Part shown: positions 34,086 to 42,426 of the stretch, piece after piece
Layout of the letters: the number at the start of each line of letters is the position of its first letter
Numbering within the stretch: the first letter of the stretch is position 1
NCBI RefSeq assembly: GCF_009695745.1
Contig: NZ_VUNH01000002.1
Coordinates: 233,036-297,035, forward strand
Source: Pyramidobacter porci
Lineage (GTDB): Bacteria > Synergistota > Synergistia > Synergistales > Dethiosulfovibrionaceae
Length of the DNA: 64,000 bases
Direction: 5' to 3'
Notes under the pieces: generated by a model
Told to the model about the DNA's origin: nothing
Databases searched by the model: none
What the model saw: only the letters and a program-made list of their open reading frames with translations
Position numbers and translations under genes: made by a program

Positions 34086-35558
34086 TTACTGAAGCTCTCT
34101 CAGCTTGCGGCGCAAAATCTTGCCCGAGGGCGACATGGGCAGGCTCTCGACGAAGTCGACTTTGCGCGGGATCTTGTAGTTGGCGAGTTTGCCCTTGCAG
34201 TATTCGATGATGTCGCGGTCGGTGGCCGAAGCGCCTTCCTTGAGCACGACGAAGGCGCGCGGGATCTCCCCGTTGACGAGGTGGTGCATGGCCACGACGG
34301 CCGCCTGGGCGATCGACGGATGGACGTTGAGGATGCGCTCCACTTCCTGGGGATAGACGTTGAAGCCGCCGACGATAATGATGTCGGTGAGGCGGTCGAG
34401 CACGGTGATGTAGCCGTCCGCGTCGTATTTGACGACGTCGCCGGTGTCGTACCAGCCGTCGGGAGACAAGCGTTCGGCGGTGACTTCGGGCGCTTCGTAA
34501 TAGCCGCGGAACACGGACTTGCCGCGCAGTTTGAGCACGCCGGGCGTTTCCGGCGGCAGCGGGTTGCCCTGCTGGTCGCAGATTTTCCATTCGTAGCCGG
34601 GCAGAACCGTGCCGATGGTGCCCAGCTTGCGCGTCTTCTCGTCGTTGTTGAAGGTGACGACGGGCGAGCACTCGGTCGTGCCGTAGCCTTCGAGAATGGG
34701 ATGGCCGAACAGTTCCATGCTGGCTTGGTCGAGCGACAGGTTGAGACGGTCGCCGCCGGTGATGACGGCGCGAACCGTGTTGATTTCGATGGGATTGTGC
34801 GCGCCCGAGCGCTTCAGAAACTCGAGCATGGCGGGCACGAGGAACAGCACCGTGCACCCGGCATCCCGGATCGCTTCGAGCGTCTTCAGCGGCGGCATGA
34901 ACGCGGGCACGGCGGCGACTTTCGCGCCGGCATATTGGGGCAGCAGCATGGAGAGCGTCAGGCCGAAAGAGTGGAAGTTCGGCAGCGCCCAGATGATCGT
35001 GTCGTGCGGATAAATCGGAAAATGTTTGCAGATCGAACGTACGTTGTCGATAAAATTTTCGTGGCTCAGCGGCACGGCTTTGGGCAGGCCGGTCGTTCCC
35101 GATGTCGTGAAGAACACGGCCCAGTCGGGCGTCGTCGTTTTGCGCTCCACGCCGCGGAATTTTTCGAGCGTGCCGGTCGTCGGTTCGATCTCCACGACGG
35201 GATAGCGCAGCACGCCCGCCGCGGCCTTGGCGTCACCGCGGGAGACCACTATGGCAAAAGGCTGCACGAGGTCGATGGTGGGCAGCAGATTGTCGGTGCC
35301 GGCGCGCATGTTCAACGGGACCAGCGTGCCTTTCAGACTCCAGACGGCAAGAACCAACGTCAGCAGTGCCGGGCAGTTGGGCAGCAGCGTCATGAGGCGC
35401 TGCCCCTCTTTGAAGCCGGCCGCCGTCAGCGCTTCGCGTTCCGCGGCGACGGCGTCCAGCAGCGCCTGCCCCTTCAGCCAGTCTCCGTTCCACCAAAATG
35501 CATCCGCGGCGGCGCGTTTTCTCAAACTCTCCCGCAGGAGATCTTCAAGACGTTCCAT
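34086..35558 (-). CDS. AMP-dependent acyl-CoA synthetase/ligase
   Basis: A 490-residue ANL-superfamily enzyme that activates a carboxylic acid as an acyl-adenylate and joins it to CoA. Motifs: FFTTSGTTGLPKAVPLSH (phosphate loop, about 150), LPNFHSFGLT, GYGTTECSP (about 295), YDTGDVVKYD (about 375), and the C-terminal SGKILRRKL with the catalytic lysine. Length and the short N-terminus fit a medium/long-chain fatty acyl-CoA ligase; the chain length preference cannot be read. GGAGG precedes the ATG. Confidence 0.9.
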   Translation of the reverse strand: MERLEDLLRESLRKRAAADAFWWNGDWLKGQALLDAVAAEREALTAAGFKEGQRLMTLLPNCPALLTLVLAVWSLKGTLVPLNMRAGTDNLLPTIDLVQPFAIVVSRGDAKAAAGVLRYPVVEIEPTTGTLEKFRGVERKTTTPDWAVFFTTSGTTGLPKAVPLSHENFIDNVRSICKHFPIYPHDTIIWALPNFHSFGLTLSMLLPQYAGAKVAAVPAFMPPLKTLEAIRDAGCTVLFLVPAMLEFLKRSGAHNPIEINTVRAVITGGDRLNLSLDQASMELFGHPILEGYGTTECSPVVTFNNDEKTRKLGTIGTVLPGYEWKICDQQGNPLPPETPGVLKLRGKSVFRGYYEAPEVTAERLSPDGWYDTGDVVKYDADGYITVLDRLTDIIIVGGFNVYPQEVERILNVHPSIAQAAVVAMHHLVNGEIPRAFVVLKEGASATDRDIIEYCKGKLANYKIPRKVDFVESLPMSPSGKILRRKLRELQ

Positions 35559-35709
35559 TTGTTTCCTCCTCGATAAAGCGGCGGCAAAGTCTCCGCGCCG
35601 GCCGGCTTATTTCTCAGCTTGGCGCGCCCCGTCAAAGGCGCATTTTCAGAAATTCTACACGATTCTCCTTTTCAAGGCAAACCGATGATTTTTATGTCTT
35701 CAGTCCGAC

Positions 35710-36120
35710 TCAGCACTGATACTTCATGGGCACGAACTGGGGCATCTCGCTGAAGCCGAGTTTCTCGTAAAAGGCTTTGGTGCCCGGGGCGCCGACCAGA
35801 CCGATCCAATCGATCCCGACGGCGCGGAGTTCCTTCACAAGGCGGGAAACGATCTTCTTTCCCCAGCCCTGACCGCGGTAATCGGTCCGCACCACGATGT
35901 CCTGGATGTAAGCGTCGCTGACGCCGTCGGAAAGGGCGCGCCCCATGCCGACCAGCTCGCTGCCGTCGAACAGGGCCACGAACCGGAAGGAATTGGCCAC
36001 CATCGCGGGGATGACGTCTTCGCTCCAGCCCTCTTCCCACCAGCCGGCATCCATGTAAAGATCGACAACCGCTTCGGGGCGGACCGATGTAATCACTTCA
36101 AGGCGCAGTGAATTTTCCAA
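35710..36120 (-). CDS. GNAT family N-acetyltransferase
   Basis: A 136-residue acetyltransferase with the acetyl-CoA-binding motif VVRTDYRGQGWGKKIVSRL (R/Q-x2-G-x-G/A) near residue 80 and a C-terminal TKAFYEKLGFSEMPQFVPM ending typical of single-domain GNATs. A GGAGG sits 8 bases before a TTG at 36120; an in-frame ATG at 36135 has no ribosome site, so the TTG is preferred. The acceptor substrate is unknown. It stands alone, divergent from the cobalamin operon. Confidence 0.85.
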   Translation of the reverse strand: MENSLRLEVITSVRPEAVVDLYMDAGWWEEGWSEDVIPAMVANSFRFVALFDGSELVGMGRALSDGVSDAYIQDIVVRTDYRGQGWGKKIVSRLVKELRAVGIDWIGLVGAPGTKAFYEKLGFSEMPQFVPMKYQC

Positions 36121-36331
36121 AAGAAGCACCTCCATGAAAAATGTAACGCGACATTTTCTTCAATCACCAAGCATATGGTAATTTTTCGCCGCCAAATTGG
36201 CAAGCGCCGATTGCAGGAATTTGCCGCCGCGTTCGCCCCCAAAAATCCGACGGCACGTTTCTTCGGCGTAGAGCCGGGGCTTCGACATTTTTCCGCCGCG
36301 CAAGAAACGTTTTCATCTTCTTTATGTTTCA

Positions 36332-36360
36332 TTGAAGCGCCCGCGACTCCGTGTTATAAT
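36332..36360 (+). promoter_or_regulatory. Promoter of the cobalamin operon
   Basis: TTGAAG (36332-36337), 17-base spacer, TATAAT (36355-36360). It lies directly upstream of the riboswitch. Confidence 0.75.
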
Positions 36361-36367
36361 GACGGCA

Positions 36368-36545
36368 ATCGAACATGAAACTCCCTTGAAAGAGGAAGCC
36401 GGTGAAAATCCGGCGCGGCCCCGCCGCTGTAACTCGGACAAATCCGAAGCACGTCACTGATCGCGTTATTGGGAAGACTCGGATGAGGATGAAGAGAAGC
36501 CAGAATATTCTTTGAGGGAGCTTGCAAAGGGGGAATGTTTGCGTG
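36368..36545 (+). promoter_or_regulatory. Cobalamin riboswitch
   Basis: The conserved core GAAGCCGGTGAAAATCCGGC is followed by GCGGCCCCGCCGCTGT (36416-36430 region) and the downstream GAAGCCAGAATATTC (36496-36510), the hallmark pieces of the B12 aptamer. With adenosylcobalamin bound it would shut down the genes that follow, using the terminator just downstream. Confidence 0.92.
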
Positions 36546-36560
36546 GGCGAACTCCTGGGC

Positions 36561-36616
36561 GGCTGACCAGTGACAGCCGCGGCGGAATGACACGACGCAG
36601 GGTCGTGTCTTTTTTT
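36561..36616 (+). terminator. Riboswitch-controlled terminator
   Basis: GACACGAC (36589-36596) pairs with GTCGTGTC (36602-36609) followed by a T run (36610-36616); a CGGCTG/CAGCCG stem just before may be the competing element. Confidence 0.8.
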
Positions 36617-36665
36617 GTCTCCCGAGGCCTGAGCTTCGGAAAAAATTTTTATGAAAGGTCGTCTG

Positions 36666-37559
36666 ATGAACATGTCCTTCAAATCCATGATTCTCGCCGT
36701 CACTCTCGCAGCCGTCGCTTTCTCCGGGACCGCCTGCGCCAAGGAAGCCAAGAAGGAAGAGAAGCAGGCCATCCTGATCACCTCTTTCGGTACCTCCATG
36801 CCCAGCGCCCGCAAGGCCATCGACAATCTGGTGGCCGCCGCCAAAAAAGCGTTCCCAGGCGCCGAAGTGCGCTTGGCGTTCACCTCCAACATCATCCGCC
36901 GCAAGCTGACCCGCGAGGGCAAGAAAAACGTTCCGCCCACGCCCGTGATGGCTCTGGCGCAGCTGAACGACGAAGGATTCTCCACGGTCGGCGTGATGCC
37001 GACGCACATCATTCCCGGCGCCGAATACGACGAGATCAAGAACGTGGTTGAGGCCTGGGGCGAACTGAAGGGCAAGTACGGCATCAAGGATCTGCGTCTC
37101 GGCAAGACCTTCCTGTCCAGCGTCGAAGGCTGCGACGAAATGGCCGAGATCCTCGTGAAGAGATTCGAAAAGCTCGCCGGCAAGGATACCGCCGTGGTGC
37201 TGATGGGGCACGGCACGCCCCACCACATCGCCAACGCCATGTACAGCCAGCTTCAGGTCGCTCTGGATAAGATCGCCGACGGCCGCTTCTTCATCGGCAC
37301 CGTCGAGAACACGCCGCTGATCGAAGATGTCGTCGCTGCGCTGAAGAAGGCCGGCTACAAGAAAACGCTCGTCTCGCCGCTGATGATCGTGGCCGGCGAC
37401 CACGCCAACAACGACATGGCCGACAAGGACGATCCCGAATCCTGGTACAGCATCCTCAAGAAGGAAGGCTTCGCCGTCGAGACCTACATCAAAGGTCTCG
37501 GCGAGGACAAGGGCGTCACGGCGGCTTTCGTCGAACACCTGAAGGAAATGATGAAGTAA
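36666..37559 (+). CDS. cbiK: Sirohydrochlorin cobaltochelatase, exported CbiK type
   Basis: A 297-residue class II chelatase that inserts cobalt into sirohydrochlorin, the committing step of anaerobic cobalamin synthesis. It opens with a signal peptide (SMILAVTLAAVAFSGTACA) like the periplasmic CbiK of Desulfovibrio. Metal/catalytic histidines lie in VLMGHGTPHHIANAM (about 178-192) and SPLMIVAGDHANNDMAD. AAAGG is 7 bases before the ATG at 36666; an ATG at 36651 is in frame. It is first behind the riboswitch. An exported chelatase next to a BtuCDF-like importer may act in haem/cobalt handling too. Confidence 0.9.
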   Translation: MNMSFKSMILAVTLAAVAFSGTACAKEAKKEEKQAILITSFGTSMPSARKAIDNLVAAAKKAFPGAEVRLAFTSNIIRRKLTREGKKNVPPTPVMALAQLNDEGFSTVGVMPTHIIPGAEYDEIKNVVEAWGELKGKYGIKDLRLGKTFLSSVEGCDEMAEILVKRFEKLAGKDTAVVLMGHGTPHHIANAMYSQLQVALDKIADGRFFIGTVENTPLIEDVVAALKKAGYKKTLVSPLMIVAGDHANNDMADKDDPESWYSILKKEGFAVETYIKGLGEDKGVTAAFVEHLKEMMK

Positions 37560-37561
37560 AA

Positions 37562-38578
37562 ATGCCGCCGTCGCCTGTCGGAAATCTCGAACGCTGGCGT
37601 TCGCAGCTTCGCGCGCGATACTTCCGCCTCGGGGCGGCGCTCGGCGTTCTGCTCTTTCTGACGGCGCTGTGGCGGATCACGCAGGGAGAGTGGAACATTC
37701 CACTCTCCCGCGTCTTTGAACTGCTCTCGCCGTTTCTTCCGGCGGCCGAGAGCGAGACTGCCGAAGCGCTGGTGATCCGCGCCGTCCGTCTGCCGAGATT
37801 TTTCGCGGCGATGGGCGCCGGCGGGCTGCTCGCCGTCTCGGGCGCAGTCCTTCAGGGACTGCTGGCCAATCCGCTGGCGGAACCCTACACGCTGGGCATC
37901 GCTTCGGGCGCGGCGTTCGGCGGTGCGCTGGGATTTTTCTTCAATCATCTGGCGGTAACGCCGATGGCTTTTGCCGGCGCGCTCGGCTCGCTGGCGCTGG
38001 TCAATCTGATCGCGCGCAAGAGCGGCGGCAGCGGCGCCTATCTGGTGCTGGCGGGGATTGTCGCCAACGCCGTGCTCTCGGCGGGCGTGACGTTCCTCAA
38101 AGCCGTCGCCGACGACAAGCTGGGCGCGATCGTGCTCTGGCTGATGGGCAGCTTCTCCGGCGCTTCGCCCGCGGCGGCGCGGCTGGTTTGGCTGGGCGCG
38201 GCGATCACGCTGGTTCCGGCGTGGCTCTGCGGACGCCGGCTCGATGCCGTTTCGCTCGGAGAAGGGCAGGGGGAAATGCTCGGCATCGACGAAAGAAAAT
38301 TGCGCCGCCGGCTGCTCTGCGCTTCGTCGCTGGGAACGGCCGTGACCGTCAGCAGCTTCGGCATCATCGGTTTCGTGGGGCTTGTGGCTCCGCACATCCT
38401 GCGCGTTTTGATCGGGCCTTCGCACCGGCCGTTGCTGATTTTCAGTTTTTTGACCGGCGGGCTGATGCTGGCGCTCGCCGACGGAGCGGCGCAGCGCATG
38501 GGAGAACTGCCCGTCGGCGTGCTGACGGCGTTGATCGGCGGTCCTTTTTTCTGCTGGATCCTGGTGAAGAGAAAATGA
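37562..38578 (+). CDS. btuC: Corrinoid ABC transporter permease, FecCD/BtuC family
   Basis: A 338-residue permease with about 9-10 membrane helices. Family markers are LRLPRF-like VRLPRFFAAMGAGGLLAVSGAVLQGLLANPLAEPYTLGIASGA (about 75-118) and the coupling region GIIGFVGLVAPHILR near 270. It begins 2 bases after the cbiK stop and overlaps the ATPase gene as ATGA. Riboswitch control points to corrinoid rather than siderophore import. Confidence 0.88.
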   Translation: MPPSPVGNLERWRSQLRARYFRLGAALGVLLFLTALWRITQGEWNIPLSRVFELLSPFLPAAESETAEALVIRAVRLPRFFAAMGAGGLLAVSGAVLQGLLANPLAEPYTLGIASGAAFGGALGFFFNHLAVTPMAFAGALGSLALVNLIARKSGGSGAYLVLAGIVANAVLSAGVTFLKAVADDKLGAIVLWLMGSFSGASPAAARLVWLGAAITLVPAWLCGRRLDAVSLGEGQGEMLGIDERKLRRRLLCASSLGTAVTVSSFGIIGFVGLVAPHILRVLIGPSHRPLLIFSFLTGGLMLALADGAAQRMGELPVGVLTALIGGPFFCWILVKRK

Positions 38579-39360
38579 CCGCGCCGCCTCTTTCGTATCG
38601 TTTCCGCGGGCTCAGCGTCGGCTACGGGGACCGCGACGTCCTCGGAGGCGTTTCCGGTTCGATCGAACCGGGGCTCGTGACGGCTCTGATCGGACCCAAC
38701 GGCAGCGGCAAAAGTACGCTGCTCAAAACGCTGGGCGGTTTTTTGCCCTATCGGGGCAGCCTCGCGCTGGAGGGACGCGAGATCCGACGCTGTCCTCGCC
38801 GAGAGCTGGGACGCCTGCTCGGCGTCGTCGCTCAGCAGACGGTCTTGAAAGCGGCTTTCAGCGTCTACGACGTGATCGGCTTCGGCCGTCTGCCGTACCA
38901 GAGCCTGCTGGCGCGGCGCTTGCCCGCGGACGACCGCGCCATCCAGGCGGCGGCCGAGCGTCTGGACATCGCGCCGCTGCTCTTCCGCCCCGTCACCGAG
39001 CTTTCCGGCGGCGAGCGGCAGCGCGTGTTTCTCGCCATGGTGCTGGCCCAGGATCCTTCCGTCTTTTTGCTCGACGAACCGACTTCGGCCATGGATCCCC
39101 GCCAGGCACTGCACGCGTTCCGCCTGATGCGCGAGCTCGCAAAGCGGGGAAAGACCGTGGTCGTCGTCGCTCACGACATCAACGCCGCGCTGTCCTGCGC
39201 CGACCGCTACCTCGCCCTGCGCGGCGGCGAATTGATCGCCGCCGGGCGCGCGGATCGCATCGACGGCGGCGTGCTGGAAAAACTTTACGACACGCCGTTC
39301 GTCCCCTACATTTCGCCCGAAGGTGATAAAGCATGGCATCCATCTTCAAAAAAGCGCTGA
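38575..39360 (+). CDS. btuD: Corrinoid ABC transporter ATP-binding protein
   Basis: A 261-residue ATPase: Walker A GPNGSGKST (about 41-49), Q-loop VVAQQ, signature LSGGERQRVFLAM (about 142), Walker B VFLLDEPTSAMD and switch VVVVAHDINAAL. This is the FepC/BtuD type that partners FecCD permeases. It starts within the permease stop (ATGA) and its end overlaps the binding-protein gene by 28 bases. Confidence 0.9.
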   Translation: MTAPPLSYRFRGLSVGYGDRDVLGGVSGSIEPGLVTALIGPNGSGKSTLLKTLGGFLPYRGSLALEGREIRRCPRRELGRLLGVVAQQTVLKAAFSVYDVIGFGRLPYQSLLARRLPADDRAIQAAAERLDIAPLLFRPVTELSGGERQRVFLAMVLAQDPSVFLLDEPTSAMDPRQALHAFRLMRELAKRGKTVVVVAHDINAALSCADRYLALRGGELIAAGRADRIDGGVLEKLYDTPFVPYISPEGDKAWHPSSKKR

Positions 39361-40187
39361 CCATTTTCCTGGTGGCGTTCGTTCTGGCCGCGCCGACGGC
39401 GGCTTACGAGCGAATCGTTTCGCTCTATCCGGGACATACCGACAACATCGTGGCGCTGGGCGGACAGTCCCGTCTCGTAGGGCTGTCGAAAAACGACGAT
39501 CCTTCGCGGCTGCCCGAACTGCCGCGATTCGCCCCCAACGTCGGCGCCGAGGCGCTGCTGGCGCTCAAACCGGATCTCGTGCTGACGCGCACGCTGGTGG
39601 AAAAGCAGAATCCCGAGCTGCGCGGCGTGCTCGAACGCGCCGGCGTTCCCATGATGCTCATCGATCCGCCTTCGTGGAGCGGTTTTGTCGCGTATCTGCG
39701 CGAACTGGCGCCGCTGATCGGCGTCGCTCCGCAGACGGCGGAAGCGCAGTTGGCACAGACGTGCGATGAAATCCGACAAACAGCGGCGGCGCGCCGCGGC
39801 GGCCGCCCCGCGCCTTCGGTCTTCGTCGAAGCTACGGCCAAGGAACTGCACACCTGTTCCCCCGATTCATGGGCGGCGCACCTGATCGAACTGGCCGGAG
39901 GCGCGAACGCCGCCGCTGGCGCCGAACCGATCCGCCGCGGCAGCGCCGTCGCCCCCTGGGGGCTGGAACGCGTCATGAAGCTGCTCGCTGAAGGGCTGGA
40001 CGTTTATCTCGTCCAGCACGGGCCGATGAACCGCGCTTCGCTTGACGAAGTGAAAGCTCGACCATGGGCGAAGGCGCTCGCCGCCGTCACCGTCGCGCAG
40101 ATCCCAGAATACTGGCTGAGCCGCCCCTCGCTGCTCGGGCTCACGGCGGGCGGCGCGGAACTGATACGAATTTTCTACGGAGAGTGA
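39333..40187 (+). CDS. btuF: Corrinoid ABC transporter substrate-binding protein, BtuF-like
   Basis: A 284-residue periplasmic binding protein with a signal peptide (KKALTIFLVAFVLAAPTAAY) and the class III binding fold: RIVSLYPGHTDNIVALGGQSRLVGLSKND at the N-terminus, then VGAEALLALKPDLVL, typical of BtuF/FhuD-like receptors. It would capture corrinoids for the BtuCD pair encoded just upstream. Its start overlaps the ATPase gene. Confidence 0.87.
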   Translation: MASIFKKALTIFLVAFVLAAPTAAYERIVSLYPGHTDNIVALGGQSRLVGLSKNDDPSRLPELPRFAPNVGAEALLALKPDLVLTRTLVEKQNPELRGVLERAGVPMMLIDPPSWSGFVAYLRELAPLIGVAPQTAEAQLAQTCDEIRQTAAARRGGRPAPSVFVEATAKELHTCSPDSWAAHLIELAGGANAAAGAEPIRRGSAVAPWGLERVMKLLAEGLDVYLVQHGPMNRASLDEVKARPWAKALAAVTVAQIPEYWLSRPSLLGLTAGGAELIRIFYGE

Positions 40188-40191
40188 TCCC

Positions 40192-40881
40192 ATGAAATTT
40201 ATCGTTGCCGGCGTCGGCCCCGGCGATCCTGGGCTTGTCACCGTCGGCGCGCTGAAACTGATCGAGCGGGCCGATCTGGTCCTCAGCCCCCATTCCCACG
40301 CGGAGCGGTCCAGCGTGGCCGAACTGGCCGTGCGCCCGCATCTGCCCGATCTGAAAACGACGCCGGTGCTGTTTCCGATGACCGGCGACGCGGCGTCCCG
40401 CGACGCCTCGCTGAAAGCGCAGCTGGAAGAACTGCGCCCCAAATGGCAGAACGCCGAAACCGTCGTGCTGCCCGTGATCGGCGACTCCACGCTCTACGCC
40501 ACGGGGTTCTACCTTTACGAGCTGTGGAAGCAGCTCGTCCCCGCGCTGGAACTCGAACTGTCGCCCGGCATCTCGGCGCACTGTCTGGCCGCGGCGAAGT
40601 CCGGCTCGTTCCTCGCCATGGGGAGCGAGATCCTCGCCGTCGTTCCCGCCACGGCGCCCCGCGAACGGATCGTCGCCGCGTTGAAAGCGGCCGACGCCGC
40701 CGCGGTCTACAAGCCCTGCGCGCTGCGCGGGCAGCTCCGCGCCGCAGTGGAAGAAGCCGGCCCGTGGAAGAAGATGTTGCGCATCGACCGCGCCGGCCTG
40801 CCCGATCAGAAGATTTTCGCGGGCGGCGCGGCGCTGGAGCCGGCCGCGGAATATTTTTCGGTCCTGCTGCTCTGGCGCTGA
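40192..40881 (+). CDS. cbiL: Cobalt-precorrin-2 C20-methyltransferase
   Basis: A 229-residue SAM-dependent methyltransferase of the tetrapyrrole methylase fold. GVGPGDPGLVTVGALKLIERAD at residues 7-28 is the family opening; LPVIGDSTLYATGFYL near 92 and SPGISAHCLAAA match CbiL/CobI, which methylates C20 of cobalt-factor II. GGAGAG precedes the ATG. It is tightly placed 4 bases after btuF and 2 bases before the following membrane gene. Confidence 0.88.
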   Translation: MKFIVAGVGPGDPGLVTVGALKLIERADLVLSPHSHAERSSVAELAVRPHLPDLKTTPVLFPMTGDAASRDASLKAQLEELRPKWQNAETVVLPVIGDSTLYATGFYLYELWKQLVPALELELSPGISAHCLAAAKSGSFLAMGSEILAVVPATAPRERIVAALKAADAAAVYKPCALRGQLRAAVEEAGPWKKMLRIDRAGLPDQKIFAGGAALEPAAEYFSVLLLWR

Positions 40882-40883
40882 CT

Positions 40884-41783
40884 ATGGACTGGACGCAACT
40901 GCTCCGCGGCGAACTGCGGCTGACGGCGGACATTTTCGCCGGCTTTCTGATCGGCGCGCTGATCATCCGCACGGGACTGGCCGACAAAGCGCTGCGACGC
41001 GCCCTGCCCCGGCTGAAACGATGGGGTATCGGCGCTACGCTCGGCGCGGCGCTGACCGTCAGCGTCGGTTCGTCGAAAGCCGGCGCCGCCGTGGTGGCTT
41101 CGGCGCTGGACAGCGGGCGCATTTCGCCGCGCACGGCCAAATGGGGCACGTTGCTGCTGGCCTTTCCGGCCTACGCGCGCCGCTGGGTCGCGACGATGAT
41201 CTTGTCGTGCAGCCTGGCCGGGCGGGCGGGCGCTTTTTTCGCCTTGACGCTGCTGTTCCGCTCGGCGGCGAAATTCGCGCTCGAGCTTTTCATTCTCAAT
41301 CGCGGCGAGCACGACGACCGGCCGCAGGAAGGATCCGCGGCGGCGGGGCGCGGCGAATCGGCGCGGAACTTTGGTTTCAAGTTATTGAGGACCTTGCCGC
41401 TGGCCTGGTTCTTTTACGCGCTCGCCGTGTTCGCCGTGCCGTGGGCGGAAAAATATTTACAGCTTTGGCTGCGCGGCAGCGTCTTTTTCCCTTTGCCCGC
41501 CATGGCGGTGGCGGCGACATCTTTCGCCCACGTCTCCGCGGCGCTGGCGCTGGCCGGAGGCAGTCTGGCCGCGGGCGAACTTTCGACCGCGCAGGCCGTC
41601 TTTGCGCTGCTTTTCGGCAACAGCCTGAGCCTGATCACGCGGCTCGTGCGCACCAACGCCGGCTATTATTTCGGCTTTTTCCCGCGCGCCGTCGCTCAGT
41701 CCATGCTGTTGTGGAACATCGCCGCGTCAGCCGCGCTCGGCCTGCTGACGTTGGCTCTGGCAGCGCTGCCGCTGTGCTTTTAA
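40884..41783 (+). CDS. Membrane protein of unknown function in the cobalamin operon (GATE/nucleoside-recognition-like)
   Basis: A 299-residue integral membrane protein with about 8 hydrophobic segments in two halves joined by a polar loop (NRGEHDDRPQEGSAAAGRGESAR, near 140-162). GALIIRTGLADKALRRALPRLKRWGIGATLGAALTVSVG-type sequence recalls the Gate (nucleoside recognition) family used in several transporters. It lies between cbiL and cbiC with 2 bases to cbiL, so it is under the same riboswitch. A role in cobalt or corrinoid/precursor movement is inference from position only. Confidence 0.7.
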   Translation: MDWTQLLRGELRLTADIFAGFLIGALIIRTGLADKALRRALPRLKRWGIGATLGAALTVSVGSSKAGAAVVASALDSGRISPRTAKWGTLLLAFPAYARRWVATMILSCSLAGRAGAFFALTLLFRSAAKFALELFILNRGEHDDRPQEGSAAAGRGESARNFGFKLLRTLPLAWFFYALAVFAVPWAEKYLQLWLRGSVFFPLPAMAVAATSFAHVSAALALAGGSLAAGELSTAQAVFALLFGNSLSLITRLVRTNAGYYFGFFPRAVAQSMLLWNIAASAALGLLTLALAALPLCF

Positions 41784-41814
41784 GCCGAAAATTTGCCTTG
41801 AAGAGGTGAATGCT

Positions 41815-42426
41815 GTGAGACCGGAAGAGATAGAACAGGCGAGCATGAAAACGATTGCCGCGGAAATGGACCCGTGGCGGGGGCCCGGGGAGAACTTGCC
41901 CGTGGTCATGCGCGTCATCCATACGACCGCCGATTTCGAGTTCCAGAAGAACCTGCGCTTCACGCCGGGCGTGGTCGGGCGCGCCCGCGAAGCGCTCCGC
42001 GCCGGGACGACCATTGTCACCGACACGATGATGGCCGCCGCCGGCGTCAACAAAAAAGCCTGTCGAGCGCTGGGCGTGCAGGTCGCCTGCCGCATGTCGG
42101 ACGCCGCCGTCCGCGAAGAAGCCGCGTCGCGCGGCGTCACCCGCGCCGTGGTGAGCATGGAGGCGGCCGTGCGCGAGACGCCGGAAGCCATTTTCGCTAT
42201 CGGCAACGCGCCGACGGCGCTGATCCGACTCTGCGAGCTGATCGATGCGGGCGAGGCCCGTCCGGCGCTGGTCGTCGGCGTGCCCGTCGGTTTTGTCAAT
42301 GTGATCGAGTCAAAGGAACGTCTGGCGCGCACCGCCGTGCCATCGATCGCCGCCATGGGACGCAAGGGAGGCTCCACCGTCGCCTCGGCGATCCTCAACG
42401 CGCTGCTCTATGGAATTACACGATAG
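41815..42426 (+). CDS. cbiC: Cobalt-precorrin-8 methylmutase
   Basis: A 203-residue enzyme that moves the C11 methyl to C12, giving cobyrinate. The catalytic histidine is in RVIHTTADFEF (about 37), with TDTMMAAAGVNKKAC and VGVPVGFVNVIESKERL further on, all standard for CbiC/CobH. AAGAGG lies 8 bases before the GTG at 41815; a GTG at 41806 is in frame. It overlaps cbiD by 17 bases. Confidence 0.93.
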   Translation: MRPEEIEQASMKTIAAEMDPWRGPGENLPVVMRVIHTTADFEFQKNLRFTPGVVGRAREALRAGTTIVTDTMMAAAGVNKKACRALGVQVACRMSDAAVREEAASRGVTRAVVSMEAAVRETPEAIFAIGNAPTALIRLCELIDAGEARPALVVGVPVGFVNVIESKERLARTAVPSIAAMGRKGGSTVASAILNALLYGITR

